From positions 1 to 25,018 of IMG/VR virus record IMGVR_UViG_3300034062_000184: DNA of 25,018 nucleotides. The stretch is one strand, 5' to 3'. The position numbers were made by a program, and so were the translations under genes. Source of the DNA: a virus. Below, one piece after another: positions 14,139-21,379 of the stretch. The notes under the pieces were generated by a model. The model was not told where the DNA came from, did no database searches, and saw nothing but the letters and a program-made list of their open reading frames with translations. Within the stretch, counting starts at the first letter, position 1, and the number at the start of each line of letters is the position of its first letter.

Positions 14139-14966
14139 TTACAGGTTGTTGACCTGTGTTACGGTACAAATTACAGAGGGAATTGCGGGATAAACGCTTG
14201 TGGCGCTTGCCGCGAGTAAAACTACGTCGGTGTCGTCGGCCTCGTACATCAATTCTACATAATTGGTGGCGTCAAGTTGTATCAAGAAGTTCCAAGCGGC
14301 GACTACCTCTGCTGAAGAACCTTGAATAACCACTCGGCTTGCCGTGTTCGGCACGTTGGTGCCGTTTTTGCGTAGCCAAATATGGATAACTGCCGCTGCG
14401 CCAGAGGTTTTATCCAACTGCGCCGAAAACTGGACGTTGTAGACGCCTTGATTGTCCACCACGATGCGCGACGTAGGCGAGCCAATGCTGACGCCGTTTG
14501 CCGCGTCGGTGGTGGTAAACGTCATTGCATAAGCGGTATTGATTGATGCAACGGTCTGAAGTGCTGTGCTTGAAAACGCACCGTAGTGCAGGATCGGAAC
14601 CGCGCCGTTAAACCCTTGCAGTTCTTCCCACGCGCTGTTGCTAACGGCAAAAAACGCCGCTGCGCTGCCGATATTAATTACCGCTGAACTTGCACCGTTA
14701 ATTGTAGATGCTGCCTCATACGGGTACACCGTCAGCGCGTTTGCACCCGAGTTGGTTATCCATATCAACTCGCCCATTTCGGTCGGCGGCAGTTTGACGC
14801 CAGCGCCCGAGGCCACCGTGGTGATGTTGTTGTAGACAAACGTGATCGCTGTGGCGTTGCCCGCTGACGTTCCTGCTGCGCTTACCGAGGCATTACCGTC
14901 ACCGCAAATGGAAACGGTGGACAGGCTGTTGACGCCTGACCCTAGCACGCGAGACGGGATCGCCAT
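14139..14966 (-). CDS. Virion structural protein with C1q/TNF-like jelly-roll end, 275 aa
   Basis: The first 120 residues are small, beta-rich and Ala/Ser/Thr-heavy (LPPTEMGELIWITNSGANAL, VINIGSAAAFFAVSNSAWEE), a type seen in phage capsid fibers. The second part (about 125-275) reads RIVVDNQGVYNVQFSAQLDK, HIWLRKNGTNVPNTAS, WNFLIQLDATNYVELMYEAD. This is the pattern of a C1q/TNF-like jelly roll common in phage decoration and fiber proteins: the strand 'G-YN-QFS-Q', the 'WLRKNGT-VPN' loop and 'W-F---L---YV-L'. It is likely exposed on the capsid or neck. The ATG at 14966 shares one base with the upstream stop (TAATG). Confidence 0.7.
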   Translation of the reverse strand: MAIPSRVLGSGVNSLSTVSICGDGNASVSAAGTSAGNATAITFVYNNITTVASGAGVKLPPTEMGELIWITNSGANALTVYPYEAASTINGASSAVINIGSAAAFFAVSNSAWEELQGFNGAVPILHYGAFSSTALQTVASINTAYAMTFTTTDAANGVSIGSPTSRIVVDNQGVYNVQFSAQLDKTSGAAAVIHIWLRKNGTNVPNTASRVVIQGSSAEVVAAWNFLIQLDATNYVELMYEADDTDVVLLAASATSVYPAIPSVICTVTQVNNL

Positions 14967-15742
14967 TAGGCCGCCTCGGCTTGGTTCTTGCGCACGTACA
15001 TGATTTCTGCAATCAGTCCGTCGCCTTTTACGTCAAGGTTGAGGTCGGGCATGACCTCAAACAGTTTCTGAAACTCGTTGGCCTGCTGGGCCATTGCCAT
15101 GTTGCAGTTAAACTTCCTGCCAAGCGGGCCGCCTACCCAAATGTCCACAGTTGCACCCGGCATTTCGCCGCCGAACCGCTTGCGACCGTCTGGGCCGTTG
15201 CATGAATCGTATCCGTACATCGTGAAGTTACGGAATCCAAGTACATAGCCGATATTGATGGCTCGTAGCCCCGAGGTCGTGCCGCCACCCACAGCAACCT
15301 TGCCGGGGCCGATGGCTTCCATTTCCGGCCCGGGCGCCCATGAATGCCACAGCAGCACTTTGCGCCCTTTCAGATAATCAAACATGGAAGGCGGGCAGCG
15401 CGAAGCGGGCATGTACGTGGTGTCATCGTTCAACCGCTGTATGCAGTTGGTGCGGTCGCGGGGGTCTAGGCTGATCCACAGCGTCGGATTGATGCCGTGT
15501 TCTACGAGGAAGTCATGTGCGCCCTTAATGGCGACAATTGGGCGTCCTGCCTTTTGGTGCGCCCGTATTTCTTCAACAAACTCGGGCATTGACCACCCGC
15601 TCGCCACCAGCACCATGTTGCCATCGTGTTTGATGGGAGCGAGGGTCAACTCTGGCAGACCACGGCCAAGCGCCGAGCGGATGTTGGAACACAGTTCCTC
15701 CTCCGTACCCGCCGCCTGTACCGTGATCTCCAGCGGTTGCAT
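14966..15742 (-). CDS. DUF115 / MptE- or Maf-like protein, 258 aa
   Basis: The start at 15742 (MQPLEITVQAAG) is fixed by a TAATG overlap with the decoration gene; a longer frame from 15790 is not needed. Motifs resemble the DUF115 fold shared by archaeal MptE (hydroxymethylpterin diphosphokinase) and bacterial Maf motility/glycosylation factors: VLVASGWSMPEF (44-55) at the nucleotide-binding turn, KGAHDFLVEHGINPTLWISL (73-92) followed by DPRD, and VGGGTTSGLRAINIGYVLGF (151-170) followed by MYGYDS. Phages often carry such proteins, annotated as MptE-like. In Maf the reaction is transfer of a nonulosonic acid sugar to a protein Ser/Thr. Here the donor and target are unknown; the place among capsid genes allows virion modification as one option. 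Confidence 0.65.
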   Translation of the reverse strand: MQPLEITVQAAGTEEELCSNIRSALGRGLPELTLAPIKHDGNMVLVASGWSMPEFVEEIRAHQKAGRPIVAIKGAHDFLVEHGINPTLWISLDPRDRTNCIQRLNDDTTYMPASRCPPSMFDYLKGRKVLLWHSWAPGPEMEAIGPGKVAVGGGTTSGLRAINIGYVLGFRNFTMYGYDSCNGPDGRKRFGGEMPGATVDIWVGGPLGRKFNCNMAMAQQANEFQKLFEVMPDLNLDVKGDGLIAEIMYVRKNQAEAA

Positions 15743-16218
15743 TAGGTCGTGACCGAACCCGTTGCAACGTGGACATAACCCGCAATGCAAGTCACCGCAG
15801 AGGCCGAGGCCGCTGAGGTGGTTGCAACGAGGCCCGCCACAAGGCCACCCGACACCACGGCGTCGTCAAGCGACCCGGCGGTGGAGGTGGTGTAAAGCGG
15901 AACATTCGGCTCGCAGGCTACCAGCACGTTGACACGCGGCTTGCCGCCCAACTGCACCCAGCCGTAGTAGGCCGAGGCAATGGACACCTGCGCAAACCCG
16001 ACCGCCTTTGAAGCAGCCGAGTTCGTCGTGGTCAGCGGAACCACCTTGTTATCCACCCGCACGGCAACTGCCGAGTAAGTGGCAACGGTGGAGGCCGCCT
16101 GCACGTAGATCGCCTGACCGCCATCGTCAAGGTTGACGGTGGTGCCGAGGTTGAATTGCGCAGTCGTGTCGGTGTAGCCGAGAGCAACGCCAATGAGATT
16201 GCTAGTTGAAACAGTCAT
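15742..16218 (-). CDS. Capsid decoration-type structural protein, 158 aa
   Basis: A 158-residue beta-rich protein (MTVSTSNLIGVALGYTDTTA) very rich in Ala, Val, Thr and Gly, with few charges. It is encoded 13 bases after the coat gene, the usual place for head decoration or cement proteins. The stretch YYGWVQLGGKPRVNVLVACE contains the 'GWVQ-GG' step often seen in coat-linked phage proteins, followed by VPLYTTSTAGSLDD. It may stabilise the expanded capsid. No exact family is claimed. The ATG at 16218 is preceded by a purine-rich stretch (AGGGG). Confidence 0.6.
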   Translation of the reverse strand: MTVSTSNLIGVALGYTDTTAQFNLGTTVNLDDGGQAIYVQAASTVATYSAVAVRVDNKVVPLTTTNSAASKAVGFAQVSIASAYYGWVQLGGKPRVNVLVACEPNVPLYTTSTAGSLDDAVVSGGLVAGLVATTSAASASAVTCIAGYVHVATGSVTT

Positions 16219-16231
16219 TGTCGTACCCCTA

Positions 16232-17251
16232 TCAGTTAATCAACACGCCTTGGAACTGGCTGCCCGAGCAGGTGAGGTTACCGGCCCAGCCAATCAGTTT
16301 CACAATAGCGTCTTGGTTGACGGCCTGACGCTCACCACCAATCGGAACAAAGTTACGATCTTTGTGGGGACGGAACATCAGGTACTTGGTATTAAGGAAC
16401 CACATGTGGTTGGCGTTCCCCGAACCGCTGTTGTAGGTGGACGAACCAATACCACCGTCCAGCACAACGTCGGAGGCCATGCCTGCGCCGTAGTACTTGA
16501 GGGAGGCAAAGCCCGCGCCCGCCATGCCCGAACCACTCTCGGTGATACGCTGGATCGCTTGGAGCGATTGCAGGTAGAACCGATAATAGTTGTTGTCGGC
16601 CACGATCAGGTCAGGCTTGTCGGTTCCACGAACCAACTGCACCGCGAGGGCGTCCATGTAACCCTGCACGTTCTGGCTCGTCACAGCGCCCGTGCCGTCC
16701 CCCGTAGCGGAGAACTTCTTGGACTGCCAGAACGACCACACGGCGCGGTTGATGCCGCCGTAGGTGCCAGTCGTCGGGTCATCCGGCACAGCCGCAGCAA
16801 GGCCCGTGAGGTTCTTGCCCGCGTTGCCGGTGCCGTCACCGTACAGGTCACCGCTGATGCGGTTAGCCAACTGCGCTTCCGCAACCGACATACGACCATC
16901 AAGAAGGTCGATGATCGCCTCCTTGCCCGAGTTCTGGATCATTTCCAGACCCGAAATCGTCACGGCGCTGGCGTACTGCGTGATCGAGAACTGCGCCGAG
17001 GAAATCGGGCTGTTCTGACCCACGTTCAGCACTTCGTAACCGCTGTACGAGTTGGTGTTGTTGGTGGTCGGATCGGTGTACATGATTTCTTGAAGAATCA
17101 CGTTTCCGCCCGAGAACGTCTTAATATTGGAACGTTCTTTTAGCCGACGCAACAACGCGTTGTTGTTCGTCACGTTGTCAGCGAGTTCACCACTACGGCT
17201 TTGAATGGTAGTAGCGATGATGTCGCTGATACTGGAATTGGCAAATGCCAT
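16232..17251 (-). CDS. Major capsid protein, 339 aa
   Basis: The protein starts MAFANSSISDIIATTIQSRS and is of the usual length for an HK97-fold coat protein without a delta domain. Typical parts are the N-arm with NNNALLRRLKERSNIKTFSG, the E-loop-like QEIMYTDPTTNNTNSYSGYE, and the spine helix region SGLEMIQNSGKEAIIDLLDG with VAEAQLANRISGDLYGDGTG. C-terminal strands follow, including MWFLNTKYLMFRPHKDRNFV and the late QAVNQDAIVKLIGWAGNLTC. It forms the icosahedral shell by binding the scaffold encoded just upstream. AGGAG lies 7 bases before the ATG, in a 23-base gap after the scaffold gene, so it may be well translated. Confidence 0.85.
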   Translation of the reverse strand: MAFANSSISDIIATTIQSRSGELADNVTNNNALLRRLKERSNIKTFSGGNVILQEIMYTDPTTNNTNSYSGYEVLNVGQNSPISSAQFSITQYASAVTISGLEMIQNSGKEAIIDLLDGRMSVAEAQLANRISGDLYGDGTGNAGKNLTGLAAAVPDDPTTGTYGGINRAVWSFWQSKKFSATGDGTGAVTSQNVQGYMDALAVQLVRGTDKPDLIVADNNYYRFYLQSLQAIQRITESGSGMAGAGFASLKYYGAGMASDVVLDGGIGSSTYNSGSGNANHMWFLNTKYLMFRPHKDRNFVPIGGERQAVNQDAIVKLIGWAGNLTCSGSQFQGVLIN

Positions 17252-17274
17252 TTTGATACTCCTATATCAGTTGA

Positions 17275-18273
17275 TTACAAACGCGATTCCAGATCGGCAA
17301 ATTGCTCCTCCAAAATCGCACGACGGTCGCTGCTTTTGGGAGCCGTGTTCCCGCCGGGTGTGGCGCTTCTGACACTCACCGCTGCTGCTCTGGCTGCTTT
17401 CGCAACCTTATTGGCTTCCCGCGCTTGTTTGCCTGCGATTTCGGCCTGTTGGGCCTTGCTCACCTGCTCAAACAGTTCGGGATTCAATCTAATGGCTTTA
17501 TCGTAAGCCTCCTCAAGCGTTTCGGCCATGCCACTCTGTAGGAGTTGGATCATGGTCGGACGCGCATCCTCAAAATGTTCAGCCTTGAGGCTAAACGAGT
17601 TGATTTCGGTTAGCAGTTGCTGGTTCTGCTGCATTTCCTGCTGCTGCTTCCAGCCCATCACCTCGCCGCGCACGTTGTTCAGTTCGTTCTGTAACTGATA
17701 GACGAGCGGATCGACGCCGCCCTGCGGTATCCCGGGCTGCTGCAAGGCTTGGCCCTGCATTGCGCCCAAGTTGATGCCGTAGGACTGCGCGAGTTGATAG
17801 AAATACTGCAATTTCGTCTGCGGGTCGCTGTTCCGCAGTTTGTGGTCGGCTTCCATCAGCGCCGCAACCGCCTTTTCGGGTTGCAATCCCAGCCCTTGGA
17901 TCGTCGTCATGTACGGCTGGATGGCTTCCTGCATCGCATCCGCAAATTGCGCCTTGGAGAGCAGCGGTTCTACGCCCGCACGCATCTGCTCCTCGCGCTG
18001 CCATGCGTATTCCTGCATCTTTGGGTCGGCTTTTGCCCAGATTTCGTGAAAATCCTTCTTCCACGATGCGGGTGGACGCTTCCAAACAGCCGGTTCAGCC
18101 TCCTCTTGCGGCGGCTCTTCGCGTTGCTGGCGAGTAAAGCGACCGCTTGGGTCGCGCCCAATGGCACTTTCTACGGGTTCACCGCGTTCTGCGGCCTCAA
18201 AGCCTTCCTCAAGCATCGCACGGCGGGAATCTTCAGCCTGTGGGGCTTCAGCATTCTGGTTTTCAACGTCCAC
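17275..18273 (-). CDS. Capsid scaffolding protein, 332 aa
   Basis: Starts at GTG 18273, with AGGAGAGG about 6 bases upstream. The N-terminal 60 residues are acidic and disordered (Glu, Gln, Ala). Residues 64-105 (WKRPPASWKKDFHEIWAKAD then YAWQREEQMRAGVEPL) are the hallmark of podovirus scaffolds of this group, with QPYMTTIQGLGLQPEKAVAA (119-138) next. The C-terminal third is a long helix with basic residues (REANKVAKAARAAAVSVRS, 285-303), suited to bind the inner face of the coat. It directs procapsid assembly and leaves or is degraded on packaging. It lies between portal and coat genes, as expected. Confidence 0.85.
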   Translation of the reverse strand: MDVENQNAEAPQAEDSRRAMLEEGFEAAERGEPVESAIGRDPSGRFTRQQREEPPQEEAEPAVWKRPPASWKKDFHEIWAKADPKMQEYAWQREEQMRAGVEPLLSKAQFADAMQEAIQPYMTTIQGLGLQPEKAVAALMEADHKLRNSDPQTKLQYFYQLAQSYGINLGAMQGQALQQPGIPQGGVDPLVYQLQNELNNVRGEVMGWKQQQEMQQNQQLLTEINSFSLKAEHFEDARPTMIQLLQSGMAETLEEAYDKAIRLNPELFEQVSKAQQAEIAGKQAREANKVAKAARAAAVSVRSATPGGNTAPKSSDRRAILEEQFADLESRL

Positions 18274-18275
18274 GG

Positions 18276-18623
18276 TTAGCCTCTCCTGTGGGGATTGGTG
18301 AAATTCAACTCTTGACGCAACTGCCGGATGATCCGGTCAGCCTGATCGTTGGTCAGCCGCTGGTTGACCTCCCATTTCAGACGCTCCAAACGGCTGTTGT
18401 CCTGTTTGGGCTTGGGCAGGTGGCGGGCAGGATCGTCGTTGCCGACCTCCTCGCAATTGTTCGCCTTAAGGTGGCGACGATGCTCTGAGCGGGACGTAAC
18501 CATCTGACCGTCAATCATGCTCTTGTAAGGCGTGATGTCGGGTTGGACGTAGTGATAGCGGCCCTGCGCATCCTTTTTGCGCTCAACGAACTCGCCGTCT
18601 AATAAAACATACGTGCGTTTCAT
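18276..18623 (-). CDS. Conserved portal-linked phage protein, 115 aa
   Basis: A basic 115-residue protein starting MKRTYVLLDGEFVERKKDAQ. The central segment DITPYKSMIDGQMVTSRSEH (29-48) with RRHLKANNCEEVGND is shared by many phage proteins encoded next to the portal, with the 'YKSMIDG-M-TSRS-HR-HL' core. The end is basic and helical (RLTNDQADRIIRQLRQEL). The ATG overlaps the portal stop by 4 bases (ATGA) and the scaffold GTG follows after 2 bases. The role is unknown; a small assembly factor is a guess from context. Confidence 0.75.
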   Translation of the reverse strand: MKRTYVLLDGEFVERKKDAQGRYHYVQPDITPYKSMIDGQMVTSRSEHRRHLKANNCEEVGNDDPARHLPKPKQDNSRLERLKWEVNQRLTNDQADRIIRQLRQELNFTNPHRRG

Positions 18624-20641
18624 TGATTAAGCGGAAGCGTTGGTAAAGTTTTATTCATCTGCGCGATGATGAGCCGCGTCTGCGCGTCCATGTCAGCCTT
18701 GTACTTGGCCGCTTCTTGCTGGCTTTGCAGTTTCATCGCTTCAATCTGCGCCTCAAACTGCTGCTTTTGCTGCTCCATCGCCAGTTTCGTCTGGTTCTTG
18801 AGTTGCTCCATCTGCATCTGCTGCTGGAGTTTGGCCTGCTGTAGCGCCGCCTCCATCTGCATGCGGCCCTGCTCCATCTGGCCTTTCTGCTGCAACTCGG
18901 CTTGCTTGCCTTGCTGTTCGCCATCCGGCTGCTGCTGTTGAGCGGCCTGCTGGAGTTGCTGCAACGTGGCGTCAATCTGGCCCTCAATCGGGCGCGCAGC
19001 CTTGAACGCCTGCATGCCAAAGCGCAGCAGTTCCATCATCATCGGCACCATCTGCGGGGACGCTTGGCCGACCGGGAGGGCTTGCGCGAGGAACCCGCCG
19101 AACGCTTGCAAGAACTGCATGCGATCCTGCTTGTTCTGGTTCTCGTCCAGCATCACAAGGCTGTCGGCAGCGATGTCCACGCGGAAGTTGCGCAGCGGCT
19201 TGTCCTTCAGCAGTTGCAGGGCTTGCGGGATCAACTGTTGATCCGCTGGCGTCATCTGCTGCGCTGCGGCGTAAGCAAGGATCGTCTCCGGCTGGTAGTG
19301 CAAGCACATGACCTGCGCCTTGAGCCGGATCAGTTCCGACGCATACAGCGCAACGTCCTCTTGCATTGCCCGCAGTCTTAGTCCTGCGTATTGGCCTTTG
19401 ATCTGCTGCGCCGTCGCGGTTTCGCTAGCGGCTGAGACGCCTCGGATGATGTCTGCGATGCCCGTGATTTCGTAGATTTGGGATTTAATGTCTTCCCGGG
19501 CGCGGTAGCAGTTGAGGAGGGCGTTGGCGAGCGTGTCGAGCGGAAGGAGGTCAATGCTGCCTTTAAGGCCGCCCTTCTCGCTGAAAGCCATCCACTTATC
19601 AACTGGTATAAGTGCATTGTTGTCGCCCTCCGTCATCAGGCGTTGCAGGGCAGGCTGGCTGGCGTCGTACACGCCACGCACGCGCAGAGACTTCACCAAA
19701 CCGTCGATGCGGTCGGAGAGGATGTCCAACTCCATCGCCTGATCTTGGTACAGCACGAAGTCGGGGACAGGCACCAGCGTGTCGCTCGTCGTCGTGGCGT
19801 ACAGCGGCTTCGGGCAGGGGAAGAACCCCTCAAGGCCGAGCGGATCGTCACGAACGTCGATCATCTGCGGCATGCCCTTGCAGAACCAGTAAACCTTCTC
19901 GGTTTCCTTGTCCCACAGTTCACAAATCTTGGCGCGGTTGTACGTGCGCTTGGACTCATTATAGGCGTTAAGCGGTTCTGGCCCTTGGTCTAGCGGGATG
20001 CGGCGGGCTGTCTCCTCGCCAAAACGTTCTACTAGCGCCTCTCGGGTCATGTAGACCCAGCGCCACACCTGCCCCACTTCTTCCCATGTGCGGGCCTGTG
20101 AGTGGCCGAAATCGCGCCAATGGACGTAATCCACGGGGGCGCACTCGTACTCGATGCGCTCCATCGGTTCAGCCATTTCGCCTTGTTCGATGTTGGAGGT
20201 GACCGATATGCCGTCGTCACCAAGGCCGATGGGCGAGGTGTGCGGCTCGTACCGCACCCATGCTGAACCGCGACCGCCGAGGAAGCGATCTTCCACGCTG
20301 TACTTCATCGTGGAGCGGAAGTCGGCGTAATGCTCAATTTCGAAGTCGATGGCGCGTTCCAGCAACTGCGAGGCCACACGCCCCACGGGGTCGTTGTCGC
20401 CAAAGCGGCGGCTGATGTCAGCCTTGGGAAGTTTGGCGTAGACGGCAGGCGTCAGCGTCTGCACGTTTGACCAGAGGATGTTGAACTTGGCGCTTTCGGT
20501 CAGCGTCTGCCCACGGGTATCGTCGCGGTAACGCTTGACGATCTTCTTAACCCGTGCCGTCCACTTTGCATATTCGTTGTCGTACTGCGCGACGATGCGT
20601 AGGTAACGGTCAACCTCGCTGCTGACGATCATCGGTTCCAT
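18620..20641 (-). CDS. Portal protein (P22 type), 673 aa
   Basis: Forms the ring through which DNA enters and leaves the head. Segments typical of the P22-like portal family appear in order: an N-terminal helix (EYAKWTARVKKIVKRYRDDT, 23-42), WSNVQTLTPAVYAKLPKADI (57-76), MKYSVEDRFLGGRGSAWVRY (112-131), CAPVDYVHWRDFGHS (167-181), VYDASQPALQRLM, and the crown/stem segment IYEITGIADIIRGVSAASET (389-408). The last 120 residues (551-670) are Gln/Met-rich and strongly helical (MEAALQQAKLQQQMQ), probably a coiled-coil barrel extending into the head as in P22. The ATG at 20641 shares one base with the upstream stop (TAATG). Length fits the family. Confidence 0.9.
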   Translation of the reverse strand: MEPMIVSSEVDRYLRIVAQYDNEYAKWTARVKKIVKRYRDDTRGQTLTESAKFNILWSNVQTLTPAVYAKLPKADISRRFGDNDPVGRVASQLLERAIDFEIEHYADFRSTMKYSVEDRFLGGRGSAWVRYEPHTSPIGLGDDGISVTSNIEQGEMAEPMERIEYECAPVDYVHWRDFGHSQARTWEEVGQVWRWVYMTREALVERFGEETARRIPLDQGPEPLNAYNESKRTYNRAKICELWDKETEKVYWFCKGMPQMIDVRDDPLGLEGFFPCPKPLYATTTSDTLVPVPDFVLYQDQAMELDILSDRIDGLVKSLRVRGVYDASQPALQRLMTEGDNNALIPVDKWMAFSEKGGLKGSIDLLPLDTLANALLNCYRAREDIKSQIYEITGIADIIRGVSAASETATAQQIKGQYAGLRLRAMQEDVALYASELIRLKAQVMCLHYQPETILAYAAAQQMTPADQQLIPQALQLLKDKPLRNFRVDIAADSLVMLDENQNKQDRMQFLQAFGGFLAQALPVGQASPQMVPMMMELLRFGMQAFKAARPIEGQIDATLQQLQQAAQQQQPDGEQQGKQAELQQKGQMEQGRMQMEAALQQAKLQQQMQMEQLKNQTKLAMEQQKQQFEAQIEAMKLQSQQEAAKYKADMDAQTRLIIAQMNKTLPTLPLNQ

Positions 20642-20937
20642 TAGCCTTTCCCCTTGTTGCGGGCGCTGATCGCTCGGGCCTTGGCCTTGGCGTCCTCTTT
20701 GCTACTTGCGCCCCATGCCTTGAGGGCGAGCGCGAGGCGGGTGGGTTCGCCGTTCTTTGCCATTGGCCCGGGCATGTTGCCCATGCGGGCGAGGAAACTG
20801 GCGCGGCGCGGGTTATCGCCAGCCTTGACCGGGGGCTTGAGCGTGCCGCCTGTCTCGGCCTTATACGAAGCGCGGCCCTTGGCGTTGAGGCCACCCTTTT
20901 TATTCTTGCCCTCGCTACGCTGCCACGCTGCGCTCAT
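20641..20937 (-). CDS. Conserved small basic phage protein, 98 aa
   Basis: Begins MSAAWQRSEGKNKKGGLNAK, followed by GRASYKAETGGTLKPPV and GDNPRRASFLARMGNMPGP. This signature (KGGLNAKGR-S-YK-ETGG-LK-PV) belongs to a widespread phage family that I recall as DUF6321, common beside portal and terminase genes of aquatic phages. The protein is basic, rich in Lys/Arg/Ala, and ends in an Ala/Lys tail. The ATG overlaps the upstream stop (ATGA) and the TAA overlaps the portal start (TAATG). Function unknown; possibly a head or packaging accessory. Confidence 0.8.
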   Translation of the reverse strand: MSAAWQRSEGKNKKGGLNAKGRASYKAETGGTLKPPVKAGDNPRRASFLARMGNMPGPMAKNGEPTRLALALKAWGASSKEDAKAKARAISARNKGKG

Positions 20938-21089
20938 TTGTTTTCCGGTTTCGCGGTCTTGGCGGCTTGCTTGAAGTCACCAGCGGTCGGGCGTCCCTTC
21001 TCGCCGGGGCGCTTCATCCGTTCGCCAGAGCCAGCCTTAATGCGCTCTTGTTTGGCGAGGATTGCAGCATACAAACCGGGTTTGCTCAT
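20934..21089 (-). CDS. Conserved 51-aa basic phage protein
   Basis: A very short gene read directly from the sequence: MSKPGLYAAILAKQERIKAG, SGERMKRPGEKGRPT, then AGDFKQAAKTAKPENK. It belongs to a recurring phage family with the pattern 'GLYA-I--K--RI-AGSGE-M--PG-KG-PTA--F--AAKTAK', usually next to the portal and a glycine-rich small protein as here. It starts with ATGA overlap on the gene above and ends with TGA overlapping the ATG of the next gene, so both ends are fixed by coupling. Small and basic; function unknown. Confidence 0.8.
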   Translation of the reverse strand: MSKPGLYAAILAKQERIKAGSGERMKRPGEKGRPTAGDFKQAAKTAKPENK

Positions 21090-21379
21090 ACGTAGGTCGT
21101 GAACAAGCCGACAACGCGGCAGTTGCTGTTGGCCGAGCAGGTCGCCGTGATCTGGCCCGTGGTGGCTACCTCAATCGGGATCACGTACACGCCTGCCGCT
21201 TGCGTAGCCGGAACCTTGACAAGTTCGGTTGAACCGTCGCTCACGATCACCGTGGCCTCGGTGTTGCTCGCTACGTTGACGATGACGCTATGCAGGTACG
21301 CCCCTGCTACGCCAAACGTCGTGGTTGAGGTGGCGGCGACGACAACGTAGTTATGCCGTGCGGGGACTATTGCACTCAT
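21086..21379 (-). CDS. Beta-rich small structural-type protein, 97 aa
   Basis: The start at 21379 (MSAIVPARHNYVVVAATSTT) gives an ATGA overlap with the terminase stop and GGAG about 9 bases upstream; the longer frame from 21421 lies inside the terminase gene and is less likely. The protein is Val/Thr/Ala-rich with alternating strands (GAYLHSVIVNVASNTEATVI, GVYVIPIEVATTGQITATCS) and ends NCRVVGLFTTYV. This resembles small phage head-surface proteins. The position between terminase and portal fits a head component. No exact family is recognised. Confidence 0.65.
   Translation of the reverse strand: MSAIVPARHNYVVVAATSTTTFGVAGAYLHSVIVNVASNTEATVIVSDGSTELVKVPATQAAGVYVIPIEVATTGQITATCSANSNCRVVGLFTTYV

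Noticed and set aside
16193-17143. Plus-strand open frame of 316 codons
   Set aside because: Antisense shadow of the major capsid gene; His/Arg/Val-rich with no recognisable domain.
17749-18279. Plus-strand open frame of 176 codons
   Set aside because: Antisense of the scaffold gene, with no ribosome site or family likeness.
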